Below are positions 25,746-34,002 of a stretch of DNA of 35,775 nucleotides, piece by piece. The DNA comes from Alphaproteobacteria bacterium (GTDB taxonomy: Bacteria; Pseudomonadota; Alphaproteobacteria; GCA-2731375), in NCBI GenBank assembly GCA_029937535.1, contig JAPYPT010000014.1, positions 1-35,775 on the forward strand, in the 5' to 3' direction. Numbering within the stretch: position 1 is the first letter of the stretch; each line of letters begins with the position of its first letter. Both the position numbers and the translations under genes were made by a program. The notes below the pieces were generated by a model. It searched no databases, was not told the origin of the DNA, and saw nothing but the letters and a program-made list of their open reading frames with translations.

Positions 25746-26465
25746 ATGCCCAACATGCCCAAAATGGCGACGGACGCCCGCACTGATTTCGGTTTTGAAC
25801 AGATACCGCTGGCGGAAAAGGCCGGCCGGGTCCGCGATGTATTTGATTCCGTGGCCGCTCGCTATGACGTGATGAACGACCTCATGTCGGGCGGTTTGCA
25901 CCGGGTGTGGAAGGCCGCGTTCATCACCTGGCTGAGGCCAAGGCGGAATATGCATCTGTTGGATTTGGCGGGGGGGACGGGCGATATCGCATTCCGCTTC
26001 CTCACCGCCGGCGGCGGCAACGTCACCGTGGCGGATATCAACCTGGAAATGCTGGCCGTGGGGCAAGGCCGCGCCAATGGCGAGGCGATTCCCATACCCG
26101 ATGGCACGCTCGACGCTGTCACCTGCGCCTTCGGTATCCGGAATATGACTGACAAAGAGCAGGCTTTGTCAGAAATTCGCCGGGTGCTGAAACCCGGCGG
26201 CCGTTTCATGTGTTTGGAGTTCTCCCGCCTCGCATTGCCGGGGTTGGCGGGGTTGTATGATCGCTATTCTTTCGGCGTGGTGCCGCGGCTGGGCCGTATC
26301 GTGGCGAATGACGAGGCTTCCTACCGTTATCTGGCGGAAAGCATCCGGACATTTCCCGATCAGGATAGGTTTGCCGGCATGATCGCCGAGGCCGGCCTAT
26401 CCAACGTCACCTATCGGAACCTGGCGGGCGGCGTCGCGGCCATGCATTCGGCGTGGCGAATATAG
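25746..26465 (+). CDS. ubiE: Ubiquinone/menaquinone methyltransferase UbiE
   Basis: 239-aa class I SAM methyltransferase. Motifs: [20 protein letters not shown] at the start of the domain, SAM loop [38 protein letters not shown], and the C-terminal [14 protein letters not shown]. It methylates the benzoquinol (or naphthoquinol) intermediate in quinone synthesis. The ATG at 25746 is taken; an in-frame GTG at 25731 and ATGs at 25755 and 25764 are alternatives and no strong Shine-Dalgarno decides. In many relatives ubiB follows directly; here a truncated CtrA-like gene does. Confidence 0.94.
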   Translation: MPNMPKMATDARTDFGFEQIPLAEKAGRVRDVFDSVAARYDVMNDLMSGGLHRVWKAAFITWLRPRRNMHLLDLAGGTGDIAFRFLTAGGGNVTVADINLEMLAVGQGRANGEAIPIPDGTLDAVTCAFGIRNMTDKEQALSEIRRVLKPGGRFMCLEFSRLALPGLAGLYDRYSFGVVPRLGRIVANDEASYRYLAESIRTFPDQDRFAGMIAEAGLSNVTYRNLAGGVAAMHSAWRI

Positions 26466-26533
26466 GCGCGATTTTGATATTCACGGAGAACGGGCGATCT
26501 AGATATTTACCATAATAGATTCGGAGACGTCCC

Positions 26534-26872
26534 ATGCGGGCGCTGCTGATCGAAGACGACACCGCGATGGCCAGAACCGTGGATTTGATGTTGCGCGGCG
26601 ACGGGTTCGAGGTCAGCGAGACGGATTCGGGCGAGGAGGGTCTCGACCTTGGTACGTTCTATGTCTTCGACATCATCATTCTTGACCTGAACCTGCCCGA
26701 CATGCACGGCTATGACGTCCTGAAAAAGCTGAGTGCGGCCACGATCGACACGCCGATCCTGATCCTCTCCGCCCGGTATCAGTCTTCCCAAAATGGGACG
26801 GGGCACTGTCGCGAAAGAATACACTTCTCAGGAAATTCACGGAAAAAATCCCCTAACTCATTGAAAACATGA
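26534..26872 (+). pseudogene. Truncated CtrA-like response regulator
   Basis: The first 80 residues match the receiver of the cell-cycle regulator CtrA closely: [45 protein letters not shown] with D51 as phospho-acceptor at the same number as CtrA, and TPILILSA. From residue 81 (base 26774) the frame runs into unrelated sequence ([10 protein letters not shown] onward) and stops at 112. The last receiver helices, the conserved Lys and the whole DNA-binding domain are missing. The Shine-Dalgarno (GGAG, seven bases from ATG) is intact. I read it as a gene broken by a rearrangement. A short, still expressed receiver is the alternative. No continuation of ctrA was found in the other frames downstream. 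Confidence 0.8.
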
Positions 26873-26884
26873 GGCCTAATAACC

Positions 26885-26900
26885 TGGCATGAGAATTGCA
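26885..26900 (+). promoter_or_regulatory. Sigma-54 (RpoN) -24/-12 promoter
   Basis: TGGCATGAGAATTGCA matches the sigma-54 consensus TGGCACGNNNNTTGCW at every fixed position except the sixth (T for C), with the required spacing between the GG and GC elements. Transcription would start near 26911 and enter the 101-aa gene at 26971. It begins shortly after the truncated CtrA frame. An enhancer-binding activator is expected, but neither rpoN nor an activator gene is in the window. Confidence 0.65.
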
Positions 26901-26970
26901 TCTCCCTACGCACGAAGCGTCGTTGAACTTTGGCGCTTTCAATCCGTATTGTACAAAGGGCTCAAAAGTC

Positions 26971-27276
26971 ATGCCAATGCCGCAACAACAAGTCATCAAT
27001 TCGTCCCATGGCCGCGAAGATTCAGCCGCGCCGTATTTATTTCCGAATTGTGCGCCCGCGGTGGCGCTGTTCACCCGCCGTGGCATCCAGGATCCGGCCG
27101 AGATGCTGGCCACCATGCAGGCATGTCGAAAAGCCATGGTGAAAGTCGTCACCGAAAGTACGGTGACGGGTGAAGCGGACAAGGTGGCCGCGGCGGTCAT
27201 CGAAAGTCTGGACGATCTGGTGGAAGAATTGACCGGCAACAGAGACAGCCTCTGGAAAGGCCCCGGCCAAAGGTAG
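26971..27276 (+). CDS. Hypothetical protein of 101 aa
   Basis: I do not recognise this protein. The reading is MPMPQQQVINSSHGREDSAA at the start, a Phe/Pro-rich middle (PYLFPNCAPAVALFTRRGIQ), and a predicted helical second half (DPAEMLATMQACRKAMVKVV and DKVAAAVIESLDDLVEELTG). There is no signal peptide or membrane helix and two Cys. G/C-rich third positions suggest real coding. Starts at 26971 or 26977 are possible; the frame is open back to 26896, but that region overlaps the sigma-54 promoter. The promoter some 70 bp upstream is its best clue, hinting at nitrogen, flagellar or stress regulation without specifying which. Confidence 0.6.
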   Translation: MPMPQQQVINSSHGREDSAAPYLFPNCAPAVALFTRRGIQDPAEMLATMQACRKAMVKVVTESTVTGEADKVAAAVIESLDDLVEELTGNRDSLWKGPGQR

Positions 27277-27310
27277 AAGTCGCCTCGATTACTGGCCGGA
27301 TACCGCAAAT

Positions 27311-28019
27311 TTAAGCATCCAGCCAGAGCGTCCGCTCGGCCGCCCGCCGCCGCACCAGACCGCGCAGGATGCGCCCGCCGGCCCGGCGCCATTTTGGAAA
27401 TTCGTCTCCCGCGCCCCTCATGTCGCCCCGGTTAGCCTTCATGCGCAGAGTGGAGCGCTGCAAATTCCCCGACCCCAAATTGTAGGTGAATGACACCAGG
27501 GCGGAAAACTGGCCGTCCGTCAGCGGTACGGCAATGAGTCGGCGGACCGCCCGCTCCGTGTGCGTCAGCATCCGTGCCAATAGGACCTCACCCTCATCCT
27601 CGCTGATCTCCTGGTGCGCAAGGGTCACCCGCGCCCGGTCCAGGCCCCAGATGGAGCCGTAACCGATGGTGGGGATGGCCACGGGGTCCAGGTAAGGCCG
27701 GCCGGAAAACCCTTCAAAGCGTTTGATGATCGCCAGACCAGCCGCGCCGGTTCAGGCCATGCTGGGACATCTTCGAGGACAGACCGGCAATGTCCAGTTT
27801 GCCCGCCCCGAACCCATCCAGCCCGGCCAGGGCGCGGGTCCGGGGCTTGGGCGGCGCTGCCTCGGGGTCGCTGCCGGGGTCCGGATAGGACGGCATCAGC
27901 TCGTAGGGGTCAATGGGGCTGGATTTGCGTGGTTTAACCACATAGTCGCCGTGAAAGGGCGCCATGTTCCAGCTCCCGTCCTTGATGGGGTCGAAGTCGA
28001 ATAGGATATTCCTGGCCAT
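27311..28019 (-). pseudogene. Phage-type GH24 endolysin (lysozyme) split by a frameshift
   Basis: Two frames add up to one lysozyme. The first (28019 to about 27743) starts MARNILFDFDPIKDG after GGAG seven bases upstream and encodes a Pro/Asp-rich extension of about 90 residues ending SKMSQHGLNRR. Removing one G near 27743 joins it to AGLAIIKRFEGF and the rest of the T4/P22-type lysozyme domain. The E-x8-D-x5-T catalytic triad is intact (FEGFSGRPYLD, then PVAIPTIGYG), followed by VPLTDGQFSALVSFTYNLGSG and the C-terminal GGRILRGLVRRRAAERTLW. As written, the first frame stops at 27714 and the second has no start ahead of the triad. No signal peptide, so a phage holin-dependent or repurposed enzyme. 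A sequencing indel is the main alternative to a true pseudogene. Confidence 0.8.
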
Positions 28020-28076
28020 GAAATGGCTCCATTTAGATTGTGAAAGCTGGCGGGGGGCACGGCGTCGTCCGGGCAC

Positions 28077-28110
28077 AAAAAAAAGGCCCAGGCGGTTTTC
28101 CAGCCGGGCC
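28077..28110 (-). terminator. Intrinsic terminator, distal of two after recQ
   Basis: On the minus strand a GC-rich stem (GGCCCGGCTGG / CCGCCTGGGCC, one mismatch and one wobble, AAAA loop; 28110-28085) is followed by eight T (28084-28077). It lies downstream of recQ and upstream of the endolysin frame. Confidence 0.8.
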
Positions 28111-28140
28111 CATGAAGGGGTTCAAATATGTAGGGGTCAC

Positions 28141-28174
28141 AAAAACGGGCGCCGCGGCGGTTGGCCGGGCGCCC
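28141..28174 (-). terminator. Intrinsic terminator, proximal of two after recQ
   Basis: On the minus strand GGGCGCC (28174-28168) pairs with GGCGCCC (28153-28147) over a 14-base loop, then C/G and five T (28145-28141). With the second hairpin 35 bp further on it closes the five-gene operon ending in recQ. The rest of the 293-bp gap 28020-28312 shows no gene I can support. Confidence 0.6.
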
Positions 28175-28312
28175 CTGTTCAAAATTCTGGGCGTTAAGGT
28201 CGATGAGCCGGGCGGCAGACAGGCTCAGCTATCGAAAGCTTGAGAATATTACCCTATGTGGGTTTAAATTGCAAGATATTCCCGCTGTGGCACCGATGAA
28301 TATGGGCCGGCG

Positions 28313-30175
28313 TCATTGGCAATATTCGGCGATGACGGCCAGGAAGGCGGTGGCGAACTTCTCCAGCTTGGCCTGGCCAACGCCGTGGATGGTGGCGAAA
28401 TCCTCCTGGGAGGTCGGGCGGCGGCGGGCCATGTCGGTCAGGGAGCGGTCGTTGAACACCACGTAGGCCGGCACGCCGCGGGCCTTGGACAAATCCGAGC
28501 GCAGGGTTTTCAGGGCCGCCAAAAGGTCGTGATCGGCGCCCGATAACTCTTCTTCCTGGCGCTGTTCGGCACGGGCGGTCCGGGCGCGGGCCTTGCGGGC
28601 CTCTTTCGGCAGGGGTGCGGCGTCGGGACGGTAGTGGAACCGCTCCTCGGCCCGCAGCACGGCTTGGCCCCGGGCGCTCAAGGCCATGCCGCCGTAGCCT
28701 TCCAAATCAAGCTGCAAATAGCCCCCCGCCACCAGTTGGCGCAGGATGGAATGCCATTCCGCCTTGATGCGGGGCTTGCCCGCGCCATGGCTGTCCAGGC
28801 GGTCGTGGCCGAATTTACGAACCTTTTCGTTGTTGGCGCCCATGAGCACATCAACGATGTGGGCGGCACCGAAGCGCTGGCCGGTCAGACGCACGGTGTC
28901 CAGGGCCAGGTGCGCCAAATCCGTGCCGTCGACGGCGGCGGGGGCATCCAGGCACAGGTCGCAATGGCCGCAGGGTTCCCGTTCCTCGGAGAAATAGGCC
29001 AGCAGGGTTTGCCGGCGGCATTGGGGCGCCTCGCAATAGGCCAGCAGGGCGTCCAGACGTTTGTGTTCTTGCCGGCGGCGGTCGTCGTTGCCCCCCTCGT
29101 CCTCGATAAACATCCTGCGCATGCGGATATCGCCCAGGCCGTACAGCATCAAGGCTTCAGCCGGCGCTCCGTCGCGCCCGGCGCGGCCGAATTCCTGGTA
29201 ATAAGCCTCCATGCTGCCGGGCAGATCCGTATGCAGCACGAAGCGCACGTCCGGTTTGTCGATGCCCATGCCAAACGCAATCGTGGCCACCATGACCACC
29301 GCGTCCTCGCGCATGAAGCGGTCCTGGTTGCCGTCGCGCCGTCCCTTGTCCATGCCGGCGTGATAGGGCAGGGCGTGGATGCCGTTGTCGGATAGGTAGC
29401 GGGCGGTTTCCTCGGTCTTCTTGCGGGAGAGGCAATAGACGATGCCGCTCTGCCCTTGATGGCGGGCGAGAAAGGCCAGCATCTGGCGCTTCCAATCCTG
29501 CTTGAAGGCGACGCCCAGGCGGATGTTGGGGCGGTCGAAGCCCTGCACGAAGATGCGGGCATTCTCGCCGAACAGTTTTTCCGCGATATCCCGCCGCGTG
29601 ATGGCGTCCGCCGTGGCGGTCAGGGCGACCATGGGCGTTCCGGGGAACAGCTCCCGCAGACGGGCCAGATCGCCATATTCCGGCCGGAAGGCGGGCCCCC
29701 ATTGGGAGATGCAATGGGCTTCGTCCACGGCGATCAGGGAGACGGGCAGGCGGGACAGCGCGGCCAACATGCGATCGGTCATCAGGCGTTCGGGGGAGAG
29801 ATACAGGAGCGAAATCTCGCCCGCCGCCACTTGGCGCCAGATATCGACGTTTTCGCCGCGGTCTTTTCCGGAATTGATGGTTTCGGCGCGGACGCCGGCC
29901 AGTTGCAGGGCGGAGACTTGATCCTGCATCAAGGCCAGAAGGGGCGAGACCACGATGGTCAGGCCGCCCAGGGCCAAGGCGGGCACCTGAAAGCACAGGG
30001 ATTTGCCCGCACCGGTCGGCATCACCGCCAAGGCGCTTTGGCCGGCCAACAGGGTGTCGATAATTTCGGCCTGGCCGGGGCGGAATTCCGAAAACCCAAA
30101 GACTTCGTGCAGGATGCGCTGTTTATCATCCATGGGCGCCGAGGCGGCGGTGGAATCGGCTATTGGCGCGCTCAT
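28313..30175 (-). CDS. recQ: ATP-dependent DNA helicase RecQ
   Basis: 620-aa superfamily 2 helicase. Walker A MPTGAGKS (52-59), DEAH box (151-154), aromatic-rich loop SQWGPAFRPEY, C-terminal helicase motifs (RAGRDGAPAE), a four-Cys zinc site (QCRRQTLL and PCGHCDLC), winged helix and a C-terminal HRDC domain (about 540-618). The aromatic-rich loop has Pro-Ala where E. coli RecQ has His-Asp. The start at 30175 (MSAPIADSTA) is chosen because the longer frame from 30361 lies inside the dehydratase gene; only one base separates that gene's stop from this ATG. It is the last gene of the operon and is followed by two terminators. Confidence 0.95.
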   Translation of the reverse strand: MSAPIADSTAASAPMDDKQRILHEVFGFSEFRPGQAEIIDTLLAGQSALAVMPTGAGKSLCFQVPALALGGLTIVVSPLLALMQDQVSALQLAGVRAETINSGKDRGENVDIWRQVAAGEISLLYLSPERLMTDRMLAALSRLPVSLIAVDEAHCISQWGPAFRPEYGDLARLRELFPGTPMVALTATADAITRRDIAEKLFGENARIFVQGFDRPNIRLGVAFKQDWKRQMLAFLARHQGQSGIVYCLSRKKTEETARYLSDNGIHALPYHAGMDKGRRDGNQDRFMREDAVVMVATIAFGMGIDKPDVRFVLHTDLPGSMEAYYQEFGRAGRDGAPAEALMLYGLGDIRMRRMFIEDEGGNDDRRRQEHKRLDALLAYCEAPQCRRQTLLAYFSEEREPCGHCDLCLDAPAAVDGTDLAHLALDTVRLTGQRFGAAHIVDVLMGANNEKVRKFGHDRLDSHGAGKPRIKAEWHSILRQLVAGGYLQLDLEGYGGMALSARGQAVLRAEERFHYRPDAAPLPKEARKARARTARAEQRQEEELSGADHDLLAALKTLRSDLSKARGVPAYVVFNDRSLTDMARRRPTSQEDFATIHGVGQAKLEKFATAFLAVIAEYCQ

Positions 30176-30176
30176 A

Positions 30177-31124
30177 TCAGGCCATCCCATCGCTGCCCGC
30201 GCCGCACACCAGCGCCGTACAGACAGCACCCGCTGGCGGTGCGTAGACGCCCCCCTGCAGGGCCGCGATGGCCGCCGCCGCCGAGAGTTCAACGCCCAAG
30301 CCGAATTCCCGCCATAGCCACTGGGCCGCGTGGCGCATTTGATCATCGGTGACCAGGACAATTTCGTCCACGTTTTCCTGGATCAAGGCCAGGTTGATAT
30401 CCTCGCTTCGCCGTGGCGCCAGGGTGTTGGCCAAGGTGTCGATACTGGCCAGTTCCACCACCTTACCGGCGGCGACGCTTTCGGCCAGGGTGGGGGCGCC
30501 GACCGGCTCGATCCCGATCACGGTAATCCCCGGCTTCAGGGCCTTGGCCGCCATGGCCGTGCCGGATATCAAACCACCGCCGCCGATGGAAACCAGCAGG
30601 ACATCCGTTTCCGGCGCATCCGCCAGCACTTCCAGGCTGACCGTGCCTTGGCCGGCGATAACCGCTGGGTCCGCGAAGGGGTGGATATAGGTTTTCCCCT
30701 CCCGCGCCGCGACCGCCAAAGCTTCGCGGTTGGCATCGTCCCAGACATCGCCATGAATGTGGACATCCGCGCCCCACCGGCGCAGGTGGTCGGCCTTGGC
30801 GGGCGGCGTATTGCCCGGCAAATAGATGGTTACCGCAACGCCCGCCGAATGGCCCGCATAGGCCACGCCCAGGCCGTGATTGCCGCCCGAGGCGGTGATC
30901 AGTCCCTTCGCCTTGGCGCCCTCGTCCAGGGTGGTCAGCTTGCTCATGGCGCCCCGCGCCTTGAACGAACCCGAGACCTGGAGGCATTCCAGCTTCAAGT
31001 TCAGGGTTGGGTCGCCGGGCAGGGGGGCATGACAAAGCATGGCGGGAATAAGGGGCGTGCGGCGCACCCGGCCTTCGATGCGCCGGGCTGCGGCGTGGAC
31101 GTCGTCAAGGGTTACGGAACTCAT
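30177..31124 (-). CDS. PLP-dependent threonine/serine dehydratase, short form
   Basis: 315-aa fold-type II PLP enzyme. The Schiff-base lysine is K55 (SGSFKARGAMSKL), the PLP-ring Asn is in ASGGNHGLGVAYA, and the glycine-rich phosphate loop is GGGGLISGTAMA. No ACT domain, so it is the catabolic TdcB-like or serine/threo-hydroxyaspartate type rather than feedback-inhibited IlvA. It would deaminate threonine or serine through an enamine intermediate. The start at 31124 lies four bases after the end of the Rid-family gene, whose relatives clear such enamines. The frame from 31169 overlaps that gene and is rejected. Confidence 0.92.
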   Translation of the reverse strand: MSSVTLDDVHAAARRIEGRVRRTPLIPAMLCHAPLPGDPTLNLKLECLQVSGSFKARGAMSKLTTLDEGAKAKGLITASGGNHGLGVAYAGHSAGVAVTIYLPGNTPPAKADHLRRWGADVHIHGDVWDDANREALAVAAREGKTYIHPFADPAVIAGQGTVSLEVLADAPETDVLLVSIGGGGLISGTAMAAKALKPGITVIGIEPVGAPTLAESVAAGKVVELASIDTLANTLAPRRSEDINLALIQENVDEIVLVTDDQMRHAAQWLWREFGLGVELSAAAAIAALQGGVYAPPAGAVCTALVCGAGSDGMA

Positions 31125-31128
31125 AAAC

Positions 31129-31521
31129 TCAATCGTCCCCGGACAGTTCCGCGTAGGCTTCGATCTCAACTTTCATCTCCGGTGCGATCAGGGCGCTGAC
31201 CGCGACCAGGGTGGAGGCCGGGCGAATATTGGAGAAGATTTCGCCGTGGGCCCGGCCCACATCCAGGGCATCGGCGATATCGGTCACATACATGACTGTA
31301 CGCACGACGTCTTCGGGCTTGGCGCCCGCCTCCGCCAGGGCAGCGATAATGGTCCTGAGGATCTGCCGGGTCTGGCCATAGGCATCGTCGGCGACCATGT
31401 TGCCGTCGGGCCCAAAGGCCGTGGTGCCCGATACATGAACGGAACGGCCCACGCGGACGGCGCGGGAATATCCCACCTTTTCCTCCAATGGACCGCCTGA
31501 CGAAATATTTTGCCGGCTCAT
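31129..31521 (-). CDS. Rid (YjgF/YER057c/UK114) family protein
   Basis: 130-aa trimer-forming Rid-fold protein. Family features: [46 protein letters not shown] and MKVEIEAYA. The residue equivalent to Arg105 of E. coli RidA, needed for imine deamination, is not Arg: the stretch reads [10 protein letters not shown], with Ser or Thr at that position. This points to a Rid4-7 type rather than RidA proper. The start at 31521 is supported by AAAGGAG eight bases upstream. It precedes a threonine/serine dehydratase, so an accessory role with that enzyme is suggested by position, though the missing Arg argues against the textbook reaction. Confidence 0.9.
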   Translation of the reverse strand: MSRQNISSGGPLEEKVGYSRAVRVGRSVHVSGTTAFGPDGNMVADDAYGQTRQILRTIIAALAEAGAKPEDVVRTVMYVTDIADALDVGRAHGEIFSNIRPASTLVAVSALIAPEMKVEIEAYAELSGDD

Positions 31522-31549
31522 ATTTTTGTCTCCTTTGAATTTGTTTGAT

Positions 31550-33073
31550 CTACCATGGTTCAATCACCCGTTTGCGGCCACGGTGGGGGTCGGGTTGGGG
31601 TAGGGCGGCCAGGGTATTGACCAGAATGGCTCGGGTATCCGCCGGATCGACCACATCATCCACATGGAACCTCTCGGCGGTGGCAAGTGCCGTGTGGTAG
31701 GTCTTCAATTCGTCCGTCCGCTCTTTATGGCGGGCGGCACGCTCCTCTTCATCCGCAATCGCCTCCAGCTCCTTGCGATGAATGATGTTGACGGCGCCCT
31801 CAAGACCCATGCCGCCAAATTCCGCCGTGGGCCAGGCTAGCAACAGATCCGGCTCCGTCGCGGCGCCGCCCATAACGTAGTAACCCAAACCATAAGCCTT
31901 GCGGAGGACCACGGTCATATAGGATGTCGTGGCGTTCGCCAGGGCGGTCAGAATGCGGGCGGAATGGCGCACCAGGGCCGTCTTCTCAACCTCCGGCCCG
32001 ACCATCAGGCCCGGTGTATCGCAGAGGAACAGCAGGGGGATGTCATAGGCGTCACAGAGTTGGATGAAGCGGGCGATTTTGTCCGAGGCATCCGAATCAA
32101 TGGCGCCGGCCATGACCATGGGCTGATTGGCGATCATACCCACGGGCCAACCGTCGATCCGCGTCAGGGCGGTCACGACGGCCTTGCCGAACTTGGGCCG
32201 CAGCTCCAGCACGCTACCGGTATCGGAAAGACCCTCGACGACCTTTCGCACGTTATAGGCTCTCCGGGGGCTCTCGGGCACGATGTCCCGCAGCAAGGTT
32301 TGATCCCCCGCCGGGCCGGGCTCCCGCCGGCCCCGGAAATAGCCTAGATATTGCCGCGCCGTGGCAATGGCGCTGCTCTCGTCCGGGCACAGGATGTCAA
32401 TGGCGCCGGAGGCCTCGTGCACCTCCATGGGGCCGATTTCTTCCGGCTTCAGCCAATGGCCCAGGGCGGCCGCGACCAGGGGCGGGCCCGCCATGCCCAT
32501 GGTGGCGGAGGGAATGGCGATGACGACGTCGCTCAACCCCGACAGATTGGCCTGCCCGGCAAAGGCCGCGCCGGTAACCATGGCGATGGTTGGCGCCTTG
32601 CCCGACAGCCGGGCAAAGGTTACGAAAGCTGGCGTCGGACCCTTCGCCGTCAAGGCCAGGTCCTGGGTCCGGGCGCCGCCGCCGTCCCACCAGCCGACCA
32701 CGGGCCAGCCATTGCGCTCCGCCAGGGCGAACATGCGGTCGGTCTTGCGGTGATTGATCGCGCCCTGGCTGCCCGCATACACGGTGAAGTCATAACCGGC
32801 GACCACGATGGGCCTGCCGTCCACCGTGGCCGTGCCCATGACCAGGCCATCGGCGGGGCCGGTCATATCGTCCCTGGCCGGGGCCGCCAAGCCGCCATAT
32901 TCGACAAAGCTATTTGGGTCGATGAAGGCCTCGATGGAGGCGCGAATGGTCTGCAGGCCGCGTTTGGCCTGGCGGGCCACGGCCTCGGGCCGTGCCGCGT
33001 CCAGGCGGGCCGCTTGGGCCGCTTGGATTCGAGCCAAATCGTCGCGGATATCTGAGTTTTCCTCGTCACTCAT
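31550..33073 (-). CDS. Acyl-CoA carboxylase carboxyltransferase subunit
   Basis: 507-aa carboxyltransferase with two crotonase-like halves, like the beta subunits of propionyl-, methylcrotonyl- or acetyl-CoA carboxylases. N-terminal half: [32 protein letters not shown] and [13 protein letters not shown]-terminal half: [31 protein letters not shown] and [15 protein letters not shown]. No biotin carboxylase or biotin carrier gene is in the window, so its partner must be elsewhere or it has another reaction. It is tightly linked to a MaoC hydratase upstream (3 bp) and a Rid/dehydratase pair downstream. Confidence 0.9.
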   Translation of the reverse strand: MSDEENSDIRDDLARIQAAQAARLDAARPEAVARQAKRGLQTIRASIEAFIDPNSFVEYGGLAAPARDDMTGPADGLVMGTATVDGRPIVVAGYDFTVYAGSQGAINHRKTDRMFALAERNGWPVVGWWDGGGARTQDLALTAKGPTPAFVTFARLSGKAPTIAMVTGAAFAGQANLSGLSDVVIAIPSATMGMAGPPLVAAALGHWLKPEEIGPMEVHEASGAIDILCPDESSAIATARQYLGYFRGRREPGPAGDQTLLRDIVPESPRRAYNVRKVVEGLSDTGSVLELRPKFGKAVVTALTRIDGWPVGMIANQPMVMAGAIDSDASDKIARFIQLCDAYDIPLLFLCDTPGLMVGPEVEKTALVRHSARILTALANATTSYMTVVLRKAYGLGYYVMGGAATEPDLLLAWPTAEFGGMGLEGAVNIIHRKELEAIADEEERAARHKERTDELKTYHTALATAERFHVDDVVDPADTRAILVNTLAALPQPDPHRGRKRVIEPW

Positions 33074-33076
33074 GAA

Positions 33077-33931
33077 CTAAACCGCAATCGTGGCGAAGCC
33101 GTTGGAGAGGACGATTAGATCGCGTTCGGGCACGGAGGTGGTGAAATAGATTTCGTCCTCGTCTTGCCAAATATGGGTTTGCAGCATATCGCCCGGCATC
33201 ACGGGAGCGGAGAAGCGGGCGGAAAAGCTCAACATGCGTTCGGGATTATAATCGCAGCACGACCGCAGCACCGCATGACAGGCATGCCCATAGGTACACA
33301 GGCCGTGCAGGATCGGTTTGTCAAAGCCCCCCGAGGCGGCGAAATCGGGATCGCAATGCAGCGGGTTGCGGTCGCCCGAAAGCCGATAGAGAAGCGCCTG
33401 GCGCGGCAAGGTCTGAAATTCAACCACATGGTCGGCGAGCTGCATGGGAGATTTTGGCAGGGGGGGCGGCGAGCCCTGGGGTCCGCCATAGCCGCCATCG
33501 CCTCGGGCGAAAAGAACTGATTCCATGGTGCATAGTTTATCGCCACTTGCCTTGTCGGTCAGCACGGTTTCCAACAAGATCAACGCGCCGCGCCCCTCGC
33601 CCTTGTCAAAAGCATCCGTCACCCGGACATCGGAAATAACCGTGGCCGCCGCCGGCAGGGGTTGGTGCAGGGTGAGGCGTTGTTCGCCGTGCACGGATTG
33701 GACCACATCGATGCCGCAGTCCCAAAAAATACTGTCGTCAAAGGCGATGACCGTGGCCTGGGACGGCATCACCTTTTGCTCCTTTTCATAGCAGAAGGCC
33801 AGTTCGGCCCGGTTCATCTGATCGCTGCCCATGCCAATGCCCAGGGCGTACAGCATGGAATCGTTATCCGTGTAGGTGAATTCCTTGCCCAAGGCCTGCA
33901 ACGCCATCAGGCTGTCTTGTGTGACGGCCAT
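33077..33931 (-). CDS. MaoC-type (R)-enoyl-CoA hydratase / acyl dehydratase, double hot-dog
   Basis: 284 aa made of an N-terminal hot-dog half (about 1-140) and a C-terminal MaoC hydratase-2 half. The active-site motif is SGDRNPLHCDPDFAASGGFD (Asp and His), followed by KPILHGLCTYGHA. The layout matches peroxisomal multifunctional enzyme type 2 hydratase and HTD2-like proteins acting on medium or branched acyl-CoAs. It is the first gene of the five-gene minus-strand operon and is divergent from a dienoyl-CoA-isomerase-like gene, suggesting shared regulation in the 71-bp gap. Confidence 0.9.
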   Translation of the reverse strand: MAVTQDSLMALQALGKEFTYTDNDSMLYALGIGMGSDQMNRAELAFCYEKEQKVMPSQATVIAFDDSIFWDCGIDVVQSVHGEQRLTLHQPLPAAATVISDVRVTDAFDKGEGRGALILLETVLTDKASGDKLCTMESVLFARGDGGYGGPQGSPPPLPKSPMQLADHVVEFQTLPRQALLYRLSGDRNPLHCDPDFAASGGFDKPILHGLCTYGHACHAVLRSCCDYNPERMLSFSARFSAPVMPGDMLQTHIWQDEDEIYFTTSVPERDLIVLSNGFATIAV

Positions 33932-34002
33932 TTATTCCTCCCGCTTTATCAGCTTGTGCCCCCATGCTATCACAAGCGAAATCCACACGTCTGGAGGTTC
34001 TG

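Noticed and set aside
26853-27392. 179-codon minus-strand frame opposite the 101-aa hypothetical gene
   Set aside because: Codon pattern and the sigma-54 promoter favour the plus-strand gene, and the frame overlaps the end of the endolysin domain; no motif was found.
28112-28243. 43-codon plus-strand frame starting MKGFKYVGVTKTG
   Set aside because: It has no Shine-Dalgarno and begins at the edge of the terminator stem, spanning the second terminator hairpin; coding is unlikely.
28634-29395. 253-codon open frame on the plus strand opposite recQ
   Set aside because: It is the antisense shadow of a clear RecQ helicase in GC-rich DNA and shows no family motif. The same applies to long antisense frames opposite the MFS gene (6467-7357), the carboxyltransferase (32351-33055) and the heparinase/rpe region.
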